From: Himantopus leucocephalus
Lineage: Eukaryota; Chordata; Aves; Charadriiformes; Recurvirostridae
Assembly (NCBI GenBank): GCA_003993805.1
Contig: RSEF01000014.1
Coordinates: forward strand, 5,866,019 to 5,930,018
Direction: 5' to 3'
DNA length: 64,000 nucleotides
The notes below the pieces were generated by a model. It saw only the letters and a list, made by a program, of their open reading frames with translations. It was not told where the DNA came from and did not search any database. Below, piece by piece: positions 23,323 through 36,290 of the stretch (the stretch's first letter is position 1; the number at the start of each line of letters is the position of its first letter). A program made the position numbers and the translations under genes.

Positions 23323-26300
23323 TTTTACTGGACTCTGCCGGGTGCGATTCCCTCAGGTAACCTCCCTGCCTCGCTCAGCCCCACCGTGGCAGCTGCCATC
23401 ACCACCGGCTGCACTCACCCCCGGACCGAATCCCACACAGCGCTGGGAGAGAGCCTGCCCCATCTCCATCACACCCCACAGACACATGTGCAGCACCACC
23501 ACAGGGATGGGTGCCATCAACCCCATCCCTTTTTTTAATGCACAGACAGGCCGTCGTTTATGTAGGATCTCCTGAAATGCCTTTGCTGTTGAGCTCGCTC
23601 TACTCTTTCCTGTATTTGAACCCCTTATCACAGCTTTGCGCCGGGAATATGCGCTTGGGAGGGTGTGTTTTATGAGCTGATAAGTTTTTATTGCGGCCAG
23701 CCTTATTGACGGGACATCTGAAATAAAGAGATGGGGACCCTGCGTCTGGGCGGGGGGAGAGGCGGTGTAAGCGGCTCCACTTTCCACTAAACTTAGTAGT
23801 CTGGACACAGGTTTTAAGCAAAACCGAGGGAGTTTTGAGTCCAGCTCAGGCACACCTGGGAAGGTCCGTGTCAGCGATCTCCGGGAGCGGCGGCGGTTTG
23901 TACCGGGGAATTGGATTTCATTGAAAAATTTATTTCCATCCCCTGCAAGAGGAAGCAGCACATGGCATTGTGGCGTCCCCTGCGCCCTATCCACACCTGG
24001 GCCCCGTAACACGCCTGGGGACCCTGCTCGGCACGGCGAGGGCTCCCCGCTGCATCCCACTGGGCCATCCCGCTTGACTACGCAGCGGTTTGCACCCTCT
24101 TCTGCCTCAGTTTCCCTCTCTACTCCGCACACCTCCAACGCAGCTTTTCCTCCCACGTGGGCCGAGTTCTTCTCTTGGTGGCGGTTTGCATTTTACTGGG
24201 TTTTTTTTTTCCTTTCTTAGCATCAGATTAGAAATAAATTAAAGTGGCCAATAATGACTTTGCCAGGTGCTGACTCCCTCTGTGCTTTAGCTCTGAGCAT
24301 GCTTTTGTGTGCGTGTGTGTGTACAAGCGATGAACAATGATTAAAGAGGCTTTATTAGTCCCATGACTAAGTTATAATAGGAAAAACCTGTGTCCTTCCT
24401 GCCAGGGACCATCACGAGTGGAACAACTCGCTATGAATGCTCTGCCCCAGCTCCCCACTCCTGTGCAGAGGACAATGCTGTGGCCACATTAGAGGGTGTC
24501 CTGATCCCATTTACCCCAATAAATGCCCGGGGAACATAATGTCAGTCACAAAGATGGTTGTATGTGGTCTCTCCTAAGCTGTTTGTGGTCCCACGTGTCT
24601 GCTCCCAGCAGGCGTGACTGCTCCCCGGGTACTGCAGGGGAGTGGGACCTCTCACCATGCAGCTCTCTTCCACGAGCCGGTGGTGTAACCTGCTCATGGA
24701 GACGGTGATGCCCATCCAAGGACACAGGGCAATGCTGAGGCTGCAGTTCTTGGGAAAGGATTTGGCCACAGGGACTTGAACCAATCTTCTCCTAAATCAG
24801 TGCTGCAACCTGAGCTGCAGAGAGGAGCTGCGCAAACACCTCCAAAGTGCTGCCAGGGAGCCTGGTCTTCCTGGGTTATCCATCAGTCTGATACAAGATA
24901 TTACCTTTTTGCGGGCTTCACCTTGCTCTTACCCAACCAAAGGCACCAGACGTCATGGGTGCAACTTCCCAGAATATGTCTTCTAATTCTGAGAAGGCAG
25001 ATACCAGGACATTTCCCTGGCTGCTGCCTAAATTGCAGGGCACAGGAAAACATCTCCAGGAGAGACGCTGTTGGACGCTGGCTGGCTGTGGCTGGGCTGT
25101 CAATAACCCCCGGTCCCTGGGGTGACTGTCCTGGACCCGGCACCACAGTAATGAATTAGGAGCTTCTGGGACACGGGATGTGCTGTGAGATCAGCGTGTG
25201 AGGAAAACAAAGCAGCCCGAAGTTGCTGTTGTTTTGCCTGTAAGAAGGGGCCCATCATTCAACACATTTTGGGCCAACAGATACAAACTGCAGCCAGCCA
25301 CGCAGCCTGCCCTGTGGGTGCAAGTTTGTGAAGAGTCCAAGTGAGGGGCAAAGGGCTGATTCTTACATTTTGGTTGAGACGTCTTCCCGGCACCTGGCTT
25401 TAAGCTGGTCACTCATCCCAGCTACACCACGCCTCGGTAGAGCGATGCTCTGCGCTTCTGCCATGCTGCAGCTGGCCAAAGGATGGGGCAGAGCAAAGCC
25501 CTGGGGGAAACGCAATCATTGCAGTAAAGAGAGAAAGGAAAGCAAGACATTTTCTTTCCTCCCCATACCTCCATGCCCTGGGCAGCCCTTTAGCAGCTTC
25601 ATTCCCGCTGGAGGAGGCAGGATCAGGAGTGGGATGCCCTCTTCCCTGGGCCTTCCGCCACTCAACCACACTGGGCTCGCAAAGCCTTCTGCAAATGCCC
25701 CCCCTGGGCCAGCCGGCACATCCCGCCCTCCCGCAGAAACCGGCATTACCATCCCCGCTCGCATACAAAGGAGGTTGCATCATAACTGCTTTTTAAACTC
25801 GGAGGCTTTTGAAGTCGAAGCCAAAGTTTGTTTTTATGCCTGCATTGAGCCAAGTCCCTTGTTCTGGTGTTTACGAGAGTCTCTTCGGTTAGCAGGAGCT
25901 CACCTCACCTTTTATAACAGCGGGGTTATCTCGGCGGTGTTTGTCCAGACTGGCAGGAATCTGGGCTCTTGAAGGACTAAAAATCAACATCATGAGAGAA
26001 ACCAAATGACAGCTCTACTGGAAGATTTCCAGCTCTCTCTTCAGCTGTGGCTGAGATGATCAGGATCAGGATTAGAAGAGACAGATTTTCAAAAGATAGA
26101 CATCCTTTAGGAGCAACAGGGACAACCTCGAAAGCAGGGCCTCGAAGTCCACGAGGTAGGGACGGAGTCAGCTGCACCATCGTTCAACCCACATCTGCGC
26201 TGCAGGAAGAAGATGGTCCAAACTGGGCAGGAGGGACCTCCGGCATCCCCAGGAGCAGTGGGTTTGCACAAGGAGTGACTTTTCCTCCATTTCTCAGCTC

Positions 26301-26839
26301 ATTTTGGGGTTGCAGAGCCACCGCACAAGCCCCGGCCCTGGCATCTTGCTTGCTGGCAGGAGCGGAGCGTCCCCAGGAGCCTGGCTTTGCCCAGGATGGC
26401 TCATCGCACGTTCTCCGCAGAATATTTGGAGGGCAGCAGTTTGCAGACACCACTCTGGCTGCTCACAGCATCCCGGTTTTCCCCAAAATCAACCACTCGG
26501 GCTGTCTGCTTGGCATAAACATCCCGACCGAGGGGCCGGGGCTGAGCTGGCAGCAGCGGGAACCACCACCCCCAACAGGAGAGCGGGGAATGGGCTGAGC
26601 AACCCCAACCCAAATACCTCACCCCGGGCATGGAGCAGAGAGGGCGTTCTGGGAAAATCTGGGCCGGCGGATGAAAGCCGAGCGGTTAACACAGTGCCTT
26701 TTCTGCGCCGGCTTTCCAGTCGCGGCTTGCACAGGCTTCCTTGCGGACATCTGGCAGATGGGCCGAGGGAGGAATGTAATGAGTTGTGCAGATGGGAGGT
26801 GCCGCGCTCAGGTTGCAGCCCGTGGGGCAGGGAGTCAGT

Positions 26840-26910
26840 GTTTTGTTTATAAACACAGGCGGGATGATTAAGATAAGAAGGGCATGGTAATTAAATTAAA
26901 TTAAGGCTCT
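26840..26910. promoter_or_regulatory. Candidate element: palindromic forkhead site plus GATA motif
   Basis: TGTTTATAAACA (26844-26855) is a perfect 12-bp palindrome made of two convergent forkhead-type cores. An AGATAAG GATA motif follows at 26871-26877 and an AT-rich run of AATTAAATTAAATTAA follows shortly after. The flanks are GC-rich. Binding is inferred from motif cores only. Confidence 0.3.
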
Positions 26911-27177
26911 GGAAGTCGTTAGATGAGCCTGAAAGCATCTCCAGTCACTTTAATTCCTAGTTCTGCAAAACAGGGGCTCACTGTGGCGGAGCATCGGAGG
27001 GTGACGGGGTACCAGGAGGCTCTCTCGTCAGCTCAGTGGGGAAGAGATGCACGCAGTTACATCCAAACAGGGGAGACAGGAGGGAGTCAGGGAAAAGGAA
27101 AGCATCAGAGCATCAAGGGAGGGAGGAAAAGTCCACAAAGGTTCTCCCCTTGCCCCTGGGAACAGCGGTCCCAGAGC

Positions 27178-27225
27178 ATGAGTGGGAAACTGAGGCACGG
27201 TGGGATGAAGTGCCAAGGTTCCCAC
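27178..27225 (-). repeat. Possible MIR relic, reverse orientation
   Basis: GAGTGGGAAACTGAGGCACG followed by a segment ending GAAGTGCCAAGG resembles the reverse complement of the MIR core (GAGGAAACTGAGGCACAGAG ... AAGTGACTTGCCCAAGG). Short and diverged; judged from memory of the consensus. Confidence 0.4.
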
Positions 27226-29164
27226 TGGGATTTTGGGGCTGACTGTGCAAGGAGGAGCGTAGCGATGTTTGCAGAAGTCAGTTAGGTTGTAAATCCCCCT
27301 GCACATCCAGACCATCTCTGCGGATGCTTGGGAACCCCTTTGTGAGCCGGGGGGAGCACCTGGATGAGCAGGGAGGGCAGGATCAGGGAAGGCAGCCCTG
27401 GCCCAAACTGCCTGGGAGGCATTTCTTGTCCGAGGGGGTGGCAGAGCCGGTGACCCACTGGGTGAGAGGTATGATGAGTTCGGAAAAAAATGGGTTAGGA
27501 AGCGTGACAGCTGATGTGCATGTTTTGGATATGTTTATGTATCCAGCGTGGAGGCTGCAACTATACCTGTGCCAGCTCAAAGCAAATGACAGCAACAACA
27601 CCCAGAGCCCGACAAACGCACGTCCCCAGAGCACCGAGGGCTGGCGCCTCCTCTTCTCAGGGCTGCCCGTTTGCCGAGAGATCCTGTGCCTGTTTATTTT
27701 TCTTTCCTGCTTGCAGTGGCCCTGATACACCTCCAAGCCTTGAATGCTTTCCCTGCTGCACAGATGAGGTAAATTGGTCCTAGGAGCTTTCGTACCTCTT
27801 TGGGAAGAAGGAATGGGCTGAGAAGGTCCGGATGCTGCAGGGCGGGCGGGGTGGGGGGCTGGAGCAGCTAACGCTCTGGTGAAGGATGCTTCATCAACTG
27901 CCCATGACCCAGAGACTTAGATCTGCTGCCATCCCAGCTTGGGAACCTGGCCCTGGGCTGCACGATGTAGAAACATATGCTTTTTAGCTTAGGAGGTCTG
28001 CAGCCTCATCTTCTGGTGCCAGCAACGGGCTATTGGGAAGCACAGAGAAAATATCAACAACCTTTGCAGCAGTAATCATGGCCAGCATGGTGAACACAAA
28101 TAAAAAGCCCCTTAGCTGGATCCTTGGAGAGGAGGAGAAACTTTTCCCCCCAGGTGTTTGCAGGGTGGTGGCTGATCAAGGCTGGGCTGGGGAAAAGGTC
28201 TCCCTCATGCAGGTGTGAAGGGGAGAGCAGGTAATTGGTGGCTGCATGTTTCTAATTAGGGGAGGAAGCAACCATAAAAGCCATCAGGCAGAGCACACTG
28301 CTGATGGCCCTCAAGCCAGAGCTCAGCACATTCTCTAATCCCAGCCCAAGATGCTGGGAAACCACTGCCTTGTACCTGTTTCAGAGCCTGGCTGGGCATC
28401 AAGAACTGCAGGAAGGTGACAGCGTGGTGGGATGCTGATGGAGCAGGAGGGACATGCTGGTGAAGAGGTTGGCGCAGCTAGAAGGGTGAGTAACAGCTTT
28501 TTAGGGATGGGGCTGCTGCTGTCCCCCTGTCAGTGTGGGTAAGTATGTCCCTCGGGGCAGCTAACACACTTCCAAAGTGGGTTCCTTGGGGCCTATTAAA
28601 CACAGCGGCTGACTTGTTTGCAACAACAAATCCTCTCCTCTTTGCCTGCCAGCCCTCAAGAAGCCTTTTGCCTTCCCCTGGGGCCGTGGGGCTGGAGAGA
28701 GAGGGCCGGTGATGGGGAGGGGACGGAGTTGGCGGCCCCGCAGCGCGCCAGGCTCAGGGCCAGCATTCCTGCTGCTGCTCTGCAAACAGCCCACGTTTGT
28801 TCAGGCTGCTTGCAGCGATGAGGCACAAGCGTGCCAGGGCTTAAGGCTGCACAGCCGAGGTCTAAATTTGGCTCCTGGCATGGGCTGGGTGTGTAGTGGA
28901 AGCTCAGCATCCCCGGAGGAGCAGGGGGGACAGATCTGTGGCTCCAGGTGTGCACCGAGCTACAACTGTTGGTCCCCGTCACCCCACCGTGGCCAGTGGG
29001 ACACCTCAAAGAAGGTTTAACTTCCCTGGTTCTGTCTGGCTGTGGTCCCGGGTGCAGGCTGAGCTCCCCATGCAGATGCCCTGAGCGCCCCAAGGGAGAA
29101 GCCAATTCCCCAAACGCCGGCTGGGGCTGCGGGGGGAGCACATGCCGGCTTTCGTCCTGCTGAT

Positions 29165-29245
29165 CTCCCCAATTAGTCTCCCATCTCCTTTTTCTTCTCT
29201 TCAAAGCACTAAGCGTCATTAATCTGTTAGGGGGATTAATGCCAG
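29165..29245. promoter_or_regulatory. Candidate element: paired TAATC homeodomain sites
   Basis: CATTAATC (29217-29224) and GATTAATG (29234-29241) form a perfect 8-bp inverted repeat around a 9-nt spacer; the right arm extends to GGATTAATG, a TAATCC-type site. CAATTAG (about 29169-29175) and CTTCAAAG, the reverse complement of a TCF/LEF core, lie just upstream. Motifs are seen; function is inferred. Confidence 0.3.
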
Positions 29246-32200
29246 GCTGAGCTGGAGAGGATGGTGTCTCCCCGACCCTCTCACACACGCAGCCGTGCAC
29301 ACTAATAGTTTTTTTGCTATGCCGTCACAGCTGTTAAGGCTACAAAAGCTCTGAGTAATGTGATCTCCTGGGGCCCTTGTCCACCGAGGCCCAGGCACCC
29401 CGGGCCCTTTTGAAGGCAAGAATGTGGCCGAGCATGACCAAGTTTGTCCCAGCCATCGCCCTGTGCTCTCCTCCCGACTGTCCGAGGGGGAGTTAACAAC
29501 GCGTGAAGAATCAGATCAGCCCATGGGATCACCAGCCCCGATGCCGACCTTCCACCCTCTCAGCTCCCACCACCACTCGAGTGTCTCAAGGTCAGGGATG
29601 GGTGGCCCGAGACCCGGGAAGGTGTGCTGGACACACTGGTGGGCACAAAAGGGGTTTAAGCCTATTTTAGGGCAATAAGCTTGGCATAAGTGTAATAATG
29701 CACTCTCTCAGGAGACAATGGGTTGAACACACGCTGGAGGAGACGTCTCACACAGCAACTGGCGTGGGCCGTGCAAAAGGGACCAGGGTGCATGGGGATG
29801 CAAGGGAGCACCCCTGTGCATTACTCACCAGGACCCAGGGTCTTCTCCAGGCCCTTAAGGGAGATGGGTAATGACCAGGAATGATGCAGGAGGGTGCTGG
29901 TTGCTCTGGGAGGCTGTGGGAGCCCTGCTCCGGATCCCAGTGCTCTTTTCCCTTACCCCAGGGGACTCCAAGCCCAGGGTCCCCTCCCTGGTACCTGGGG
30001 TGCTGTGTCCCTTGCGGAGGGAGCCCAGCTGTTGTTTTAAACACTGCCTGCTGGAGACACTCCAGTCTAGATTTCAAAGCAGCTGCCAGTTCTTTCCTTG
30101 GATCTGAGGTGGCTCAGTGGGATTGGGGCAGCTTTGTAATTTGAAACAATGGGGTTAGGGGCGACGGTGCCGCTGGCGGCCCGGCCATACAAGGAAAGAA
30201 GATCCCACTGTGTGCACAGCCCTGCATTCCCCATCCTCCCCCTGCCCCAGCCCGGGACAAGCAGCCCCCGGCGCCTGCTGGCACCCAGGGGTGCCCTCAA
30301 AGCACCCGAGGGCAGAGGCCAGATGACACTGTGATGGGGACCCGATACAAGCTGGGTCCTGTCCCTCCTCGTGCTGCCGCAGGCTGGGTTTGGGTTTCTC
30401 TCCCTCTTGTTTTCTACCCCAGGTTGAAACTCTATGCCGAGGCGGGAGACGCTCGGGGGAATTTGCGGTGGCAGATGGTGGAGAAAAGAGAAAAGGACGG
30501 AGCGCACTGCCTGCGGGCATGGGAACACAACACCCCGGGAGGGAGTGTGGAGTGAACAGCCAAAGGTGACCAGCCTGCAATGCTTTTAACGTTAAAAATG
30601 CACAGTGCTGCCCTGCCTTCCCTGCACACACACCTGCAAGCAAGGAACAATCCTGCTCCGGATGCTTTTTTCCTCTCTTTCTTTTCTTTTTCTCCCTTTT
30701 GGTCTCTTCCCCCTCTAAAACAAAGATGTTTCCCCAGATGCACTGGTCCCCATCCAACAGGTCCCTTTGTCTTGTCTCTTTGAATTATTTTTTCTTTGTA
30801 CACATTTGCCGTCCTCCCAGGCTCAGCACTGGGTGCCTCATTATGAGGGAGATACTTACTGGTCAGCGGTGCCAAAACTCCCTGCAATGCTGACGCAGAG
30901 GGATCCTTGCTAGAGCAGAGATGCTAAAAGCTAAATCTCAGCCAAGGGAAGACTGTAGCGTGAAGTCAGAGAGGAGACATACCCAAAGGGGATTTGGAAA
31001 TTTTGGGGTGACTTTAGGATGATGAAGAGTAATTGCAGAAGCAGAGCCAGAAGAATTCCCACTCCCAGTGTATCGTTTCCCGTGCCAAATGCAGCACCGT
31101 CCCCCTGGCTCTGTGGGGCCACGTGAGCCTCCCGTGGATGCCGTACCCTGGGGAGGAGTGCAAGGGCTGCTCTGGCACGGGCCACACGCAGCCTTGGGTG
31201 ATGACAGCTCCTGTTGTCCCTTGCTTTAGGGCAGAGCCCCAAAGTGGCTGTCCTGTGCTGCCGGTGTCTCCCTGGCAGGCAGGTCCTGCCGAGCAGCCCG
31301 GCTGCTTGGCCAAAGCCCCTGTGCCGTGCCTGAGGACTGGCTCTGTGCTGGACCATGGCTGTCCTTCTCTTCCGATAACACCATTTGATTTTGCAAACTT
31401 GCCGTTGGCTTTGACCCATCTCCAGCCACGCTCTGGCTGCCCTACACCAGTGGACTTTTGGGCTCCTGTTGTTTCCTGGTGCTTTACCCCAGACCTGAAC
31501 GTGGACTGGGGTGTTCAACCCCAGACCCGTTTCTCCCAGCTGGCTCGAGCTGGTCTAGGAAAAGAAATGAGCTCTCCCTGCAGGCCTGCCCTCACTTAAC
31601 TTTGCAAGAGGAAATTTTCTCCCGAGCTCCAGGGATTGCAGGACATTTTTGATGTGAGGGAGATATGGAAAGCAAACCTGACCTTTCCAACCAGAGAAAG
31701 GCTGTTTTCCCCACAAGTCTGTGTTGTAAAAAATGTTGGGTTTTATTTTCCTCCCAGTGCAGCACTGAAAACAAACATCCAAACCTCAAACTTTGCTACA
31801 AAGCACAATTGTCTCTCCCGACCCGCTCTTACACATGTCTATCCGGCCCTGCCTCCCTGTGCTGCTCCCCACCTCTCTGCAGGCTCAGGGAGTGTGGTGG
31901 GATCAGCCTGGGAAGTTATTTTGTTCCCACCAAACACCTTGGCTAGCAGTGGAGTCCTTTTATTGCTGGGATGTCATTCACACTGTGCTTGTTTAACACA
32001 CATCCCAGCTGCCTCTTTTCATGCTACTGCTCTGAGAACGGAGATTCACGAGGACTGAGCTCATCCTAAGTTCACAGGAAGATGGGCTCAGATGGGGACG
32101 TGGGATGTAAATCCCCTTGAACACTGCATATATTTGCATCTGCATCTGAATTTACATCCTCTCTCTCATCGCAAAACTCCCCTGTCATGGTGTGTTTGGG

Positions 32201-34345
32201 AAACGCAATGCATCCCTCACGGTTTTTTTGGGAATGTTTTTTCACTCTTGGTGACAGGTTTACTTTGCATTGATTTTTTTAGGGTCATATGATGACCAAA
32301 CAAGGACTCTCTTCCATCAAACAATGTGACTGCTGATCAACCACCACATGGCCCTCAAACCTACAGCATCTGGAGTGTCACCATCTCCTTGGGCAGCCAC
32401 AACGTGGCACATGCACGGAGCAAGCCCTTCCTCCGTCACTGTGACTGTTTTCCCACTTTAGGACATAACAGAAGATCCTTTCAACAACATTTCCTTTGAA
32501 AAATAATCCATCTAACTCTGTTTTTGGAAAGTGCTCCATGCTCTGCACAGGAAGAAGTTAATTACTGTCCGGGGGGTGAGGGCGTGTGTTCTCAAATGTT
32601 TTAAATGTTTAATTTTCTTGAAAGAAAAACCATCTCTGATCTCTGTTGGATCCTCTCCCTGTTTATACAGAGGGTTTCTATTAGCAGGGCCAACGGTACA
32701 TCCCTGACCGCCACGTCCGTGTCCTTTTCTTCTTCCCTCAAAACAGGAACCCCTCCCAAGGGGTGTGTGTCCCACCTCTCTGTGTGCTTCTCTCCGGGGA
32801 GCAGGGGTGGCCCAAGCCTTCCTGGTGGTGTCTGTCTCTGAGGGCTGCTCCATCCAGACCCCAAGCTGGGGTGAAACTTGCTCTGACTGCTGCAACGTTT
32901 CCTTTTTTGCCCTTTTTCCAGGAAGATGAGGAAGGAGGGGGGGGTTACCCCCTTCACAGCCCCTTCCGGCAAGGAGCTCTGAGCAAAACGTCACCGAGAC
33001 CTTTGCTGCTGGGTTCCAGCCAACTCCTGCTCGTATCGGCTGGGGATGGACCATGGCCAGGAGGCATCCACAGCTATTTCAGATGAGGTTTCCAGGCAGA
33101 GGGTGTCCTGCAGACATCCCTGTCTCCCTGTCACGGACAAGAGTGCTGGCTGTAAGGACATCATTAGCTTAGCTTAGTCCCAGCCTCCTCTAATGGGAAT
33201 CGGGGTCTCATCTCCACCCTGTTTGCACCATGCAAGGGGACAGGCTCCCAGATCCACCCAGGCGGTCCCAGCTGCCGGCCCCCAGCTTGTCAGTGTCCCT
33301 CCCTTACAGGGTGCTGAGCACCCCTGCTGTGGAGGTCGTGGGGAGATGGGCTCTTTGGTGGGACAGCCCTGAATGCCTGGCCATGCATCGCCTGCCAGGA
33401 CACCCCGAGCCCCGCGGGCTGCCGTGGAGGATTGATTTCCTTTTGTTATTGCTGCTTATCTCCACCCCATTGGTGCTGCTATCAGGGCATTGTTGGGGTT
33501 GCTAATTTAATGCTGATGAGAGGATAACAAGCATGGCCATCAGTGCCGTAATACCCATTTGGTTTTTAATTTATTATGGTAAGGAAGAGGTGACTAAGAG
33601 GAAGGGCTGGGGAGTGGTGGTCAGGGTGAGCTGAGCGTGCCGGCTGCACGCTGTGGCATTTCCAGATTGTGCTGGAGACTGAGGTGGGCAAACCCTGCAG
33701 GGCCTCCTGATTTCAGAGTTTGCTCCACGAGGAGCTCTGGGCTGGGACTGTCATCTTCCAGGGACCCTTGTATGACACCATTGCATCAGGGTGGAGGATG
33801 GTCCCGTGCACTTCCAGGACCTCTAGGACAGCATGGGATCTTGTTAAATGAGTGGGGTCGCAGGGGAGAGCGGATAGACAGGGTTTGCACTTCATCCACG
33901 TGCATGGAGGTGGAGGGGATTAGCTGTGGGGCTGCTGAGGAGAGGAGCTTTGGCACTTGGTTGTGGGGCTGGAGTAGGGGAGGACATTAGAGAGGTTGGG
34001 GTGACAAGGGGGACTTTGAAGGCACTGCAGGCTGGGCCTCATGGCTGTATCTCCTAGGGTGCCTTAAAACCTCTCCCAGCCCTAATTTCCAACTAGCAAG
34101 TTCCTGCAGAGCCCTCCCCCAGGACAACTGGTATCTCACACTCATGGCTTACATGTTTGAAAGTGTCCTCCTTCCCCCAGTGACGAAAGCCCACAGACCC
34201 CGTCCTCCAGCACGTTGGGTATACTGTGTAGTGCTGTGAACTGAGGAGCAGGCTCAAAACTGACCTCCGAGCAGCCCGTCTCCAACACCAGCCATATTTT
34301 GGACCCAAAACATCCATCCCATGCTCGGGATGAGCCGAGCTCAGT

Positions 34346-35620
34346 TTGTGGCAAGCAAACCAAGCTGGTGCACTCAGACCACATCTGCGCCCCGTGGAGC
34401 ATGCGTGGACGTACCCAGAGGGGAAGGGAGTGATGCTGGGGGAGAAATGGGAGATGGAGAGGAGGGGAGGGAGAGGAGACAGGGAGGAGGGAAATGTGGG
34501 AGAGCTGGGGAGGCTGCGGGGGCTGCAGGCTCGTCCGGCCGAGCCCATGTGCTGCTCTTTGCACCAAAAACTGCTGCGGCTGGAGGAGGGGGGCTGCCTG
34601 GGGAGCACTCAAACGCGCCTCCACCGGGTCAGGGGTCCTCACAGCTTTATTTTGGCCATGGGGGCGGCAGCGATGCTTTGCAGCAGGCTGTCGGGTGGCT
34701 GGCGGTGCTGGAGGAGCACCAGAATGACTTTATTTTGGAAATATGTCCCTGCGGAGCACTCGGTGTCCCTCGGCCATTCCAGCCCAGAGCTGGCCAAGCC
34801 GCTGGGACCTGCTCTGCTCATGATTGCGCTCGCCCTGTCTCTTATCACTCTGCTGGGAAAAGAGCTGGCGAGAACGCGAGCCAAACCCACGCGCGCTGTC
34901 GCTCCCTTCGGCGCACTTGAGCCAAAGACTGGTTTCTTTCTTCCTTTCTTTTTTCTTCCTTTCTTCTTTCTTTCCCAGGCATGTTTTTCAGGGAGACAGC
35001 GTGGTGGAGAGGGTGATAACGCGGTGGGGCTTTGGCCGGGAGTGGGAAGGGGGGACGGTGTCGTGGCGCTTGGCAGCACCGTCTCTGCTGTCGGGCCAGC
35101 CGGGTGCCAGGCAGGAAAGGGCGTCCCCAGCCCCGAGCAGAGCGGGACAGGGAGGAAAGGAAAGGGATGGGGACAGGAAGGGCAGAGTGGCGCCCGGGGG
35201 GGGTCACACCAGGCGGGGAGAGCGCCCGGCTCCCCCCAGGCAGGTTGTGCCCTTCAGCCTCCCCGTGGGCCGGGGCTTGGGGACGGGGAGGGGGGACTAC
35301 ATGACACGTGGTTGAATCTGGCCCAGAATAAACAGCCTTCTGCCGCTGGAGAAAACAGCCGGCCTGTTTTCCAGGCGGACGGGGAAACGGTGGAGCCTTT
35401 TTCCTCTGGCCCCGTTCCAGTGGGGAGGTGCGGTGGCGTTAACCCGCTCAGCCCGGGTGGGAGTGGGGAGCCCGTCCTGGGGCTGCTGCTGGCATCCCTG
35501 GGCACGCGACTTCACCCATTTGGCTTGTGCTTTGCAGAGCAGAGAAGTTTGGCGTTGCCACCGGGTTTCCTGCTCTTACTGTGTCAACTACAGGTCCCCT
35601 TGGATGCTATGGATTAGGGA
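34346..35620. other. GC-rich CpG-dense region with a long chance frame
   Basis: This stretch contains the longest open frame of the window (34346-35617, plus, 423 codons). I do not regard it as a gene: it shows no domain, reads through a polypyrimidine tract (about 34931-34978) as a Phe/Leu/Pro run, is dominated by Gly/Pro/Arg/Ala/Ser, and competes with long frames in other phases. The 34990-35310 part is CpG-rich and G-rich (runs of 4-8 G). Confidence 0.5.
34931..34978. repeat. Polypyrimidine (TTTC/TTCC) tract
   Basis: About 45 bp of almost pure T and C in degenerate TTTC/TTCC units. Simple sequence seen directly. Confidence 0.85.
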
Positions 35621-36229
35621 CCTGCTGCCTCCAGCCCTGCTGCTCTCCCGGTGGTGGTGGTGACCTGCCGGAGGGATGGAGGGAGCCGGAGCTGGGTCAG
35701 GCTGGGTGTTCTCACCCAGCTTCCCACACACCAGGGACGAGGTGTCATCGCAAATCATGGGGGGAAGGATAGCAAAGAGCAACCCACACCCTCCCAAATG
35801 ATTTGATCTTTAAGGGAGACACTCGAAGAACCATCAAGTCCATCACCTAATAGTAGTATTGGTGCCCAAAACAGAGCGTTCCCCTCCCTATGGGACACAG
35901 CAGCCTCGTGAAGTCCCTGTGTGTTTGCATTCTGGAGTGGAGCTAAGCTAAGCACAGGCACGTGAGTGAGTTGGCCACAGACCCCCGGGAGCGAGCGATA
36001 GGATGCCTCCCCACGGGAGGAGCAGCTTAGCATAAATATTTAATGGATCCAGTAAATATTTAACTTCTCCGACATGAGTGAGGATGGAAAAAACAGACCC
36101 TGGCGGGCAACCTCACAAAGCCCCTGGGTGAGATGCTTCTAAGCGCTCTTCCCAACTCTCAGCCCATTGTATGGGCTTCTAGGCAGGACCTGGCTTTCAT
36201 TAGATGTATGTGCAGAGCCTGACATAAGT

Positions 36230-36290
36230 AGGCTGTGATCTGAAGTCAGCTCATTATAAAAATAGCATGCCCTTTGCATGAGTCAAAAAA
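36230..36290. promoter_or_regulatory. Candidate composite octamer/AP-1 element
   Basis: TTTGCATGAGTCA (36273-36285) overlaps an octamer-type core (TTTGCAT, 36273-36279) with a perfect AP-1 site (TGAGTCA, 36279-36285). An A/T-rich MEF2-like TATAAAAATAG lies about 10 bp upstream. Seen as motifs; activity is inferred. Confidence 0.3.

Larger units (their letters stand above)
23323..34345. other. Intergenic, no gene recognised
   Basis: The longest frame, 23353-24156 on the minus strand (267 codons), has no recognisable domain and is enriched in residues expected from GC-rich DNA. A (GT)n stretch lies at 24306-24321. MIR-like phrases occur at 24101-24123 and 27178-27225. A hairpin-forming inverted repeat lies at 28280-28308 (about 11-bp stem with one bulge). 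Two candidate regulatory patches (26840-26910 and 29165-29245) are listed separately. Confidence 0.6.

Noticed and set aside
23353..24156. 267-codon open frame on the minus strand
   Set aside because: No recognisable family, passes through the A/T-rich and GC-rich parts without any change in character, and no splice or promoter context.
34346..35617. 423-codon open frame on the plus strand, longest in the window
   Set aside because: No domain or motif, translates a polypyrimidine tract, composition is Gly/Pro/Arg/Ser as expected from GC-rich DNA, and other phases are open for long stretches too.
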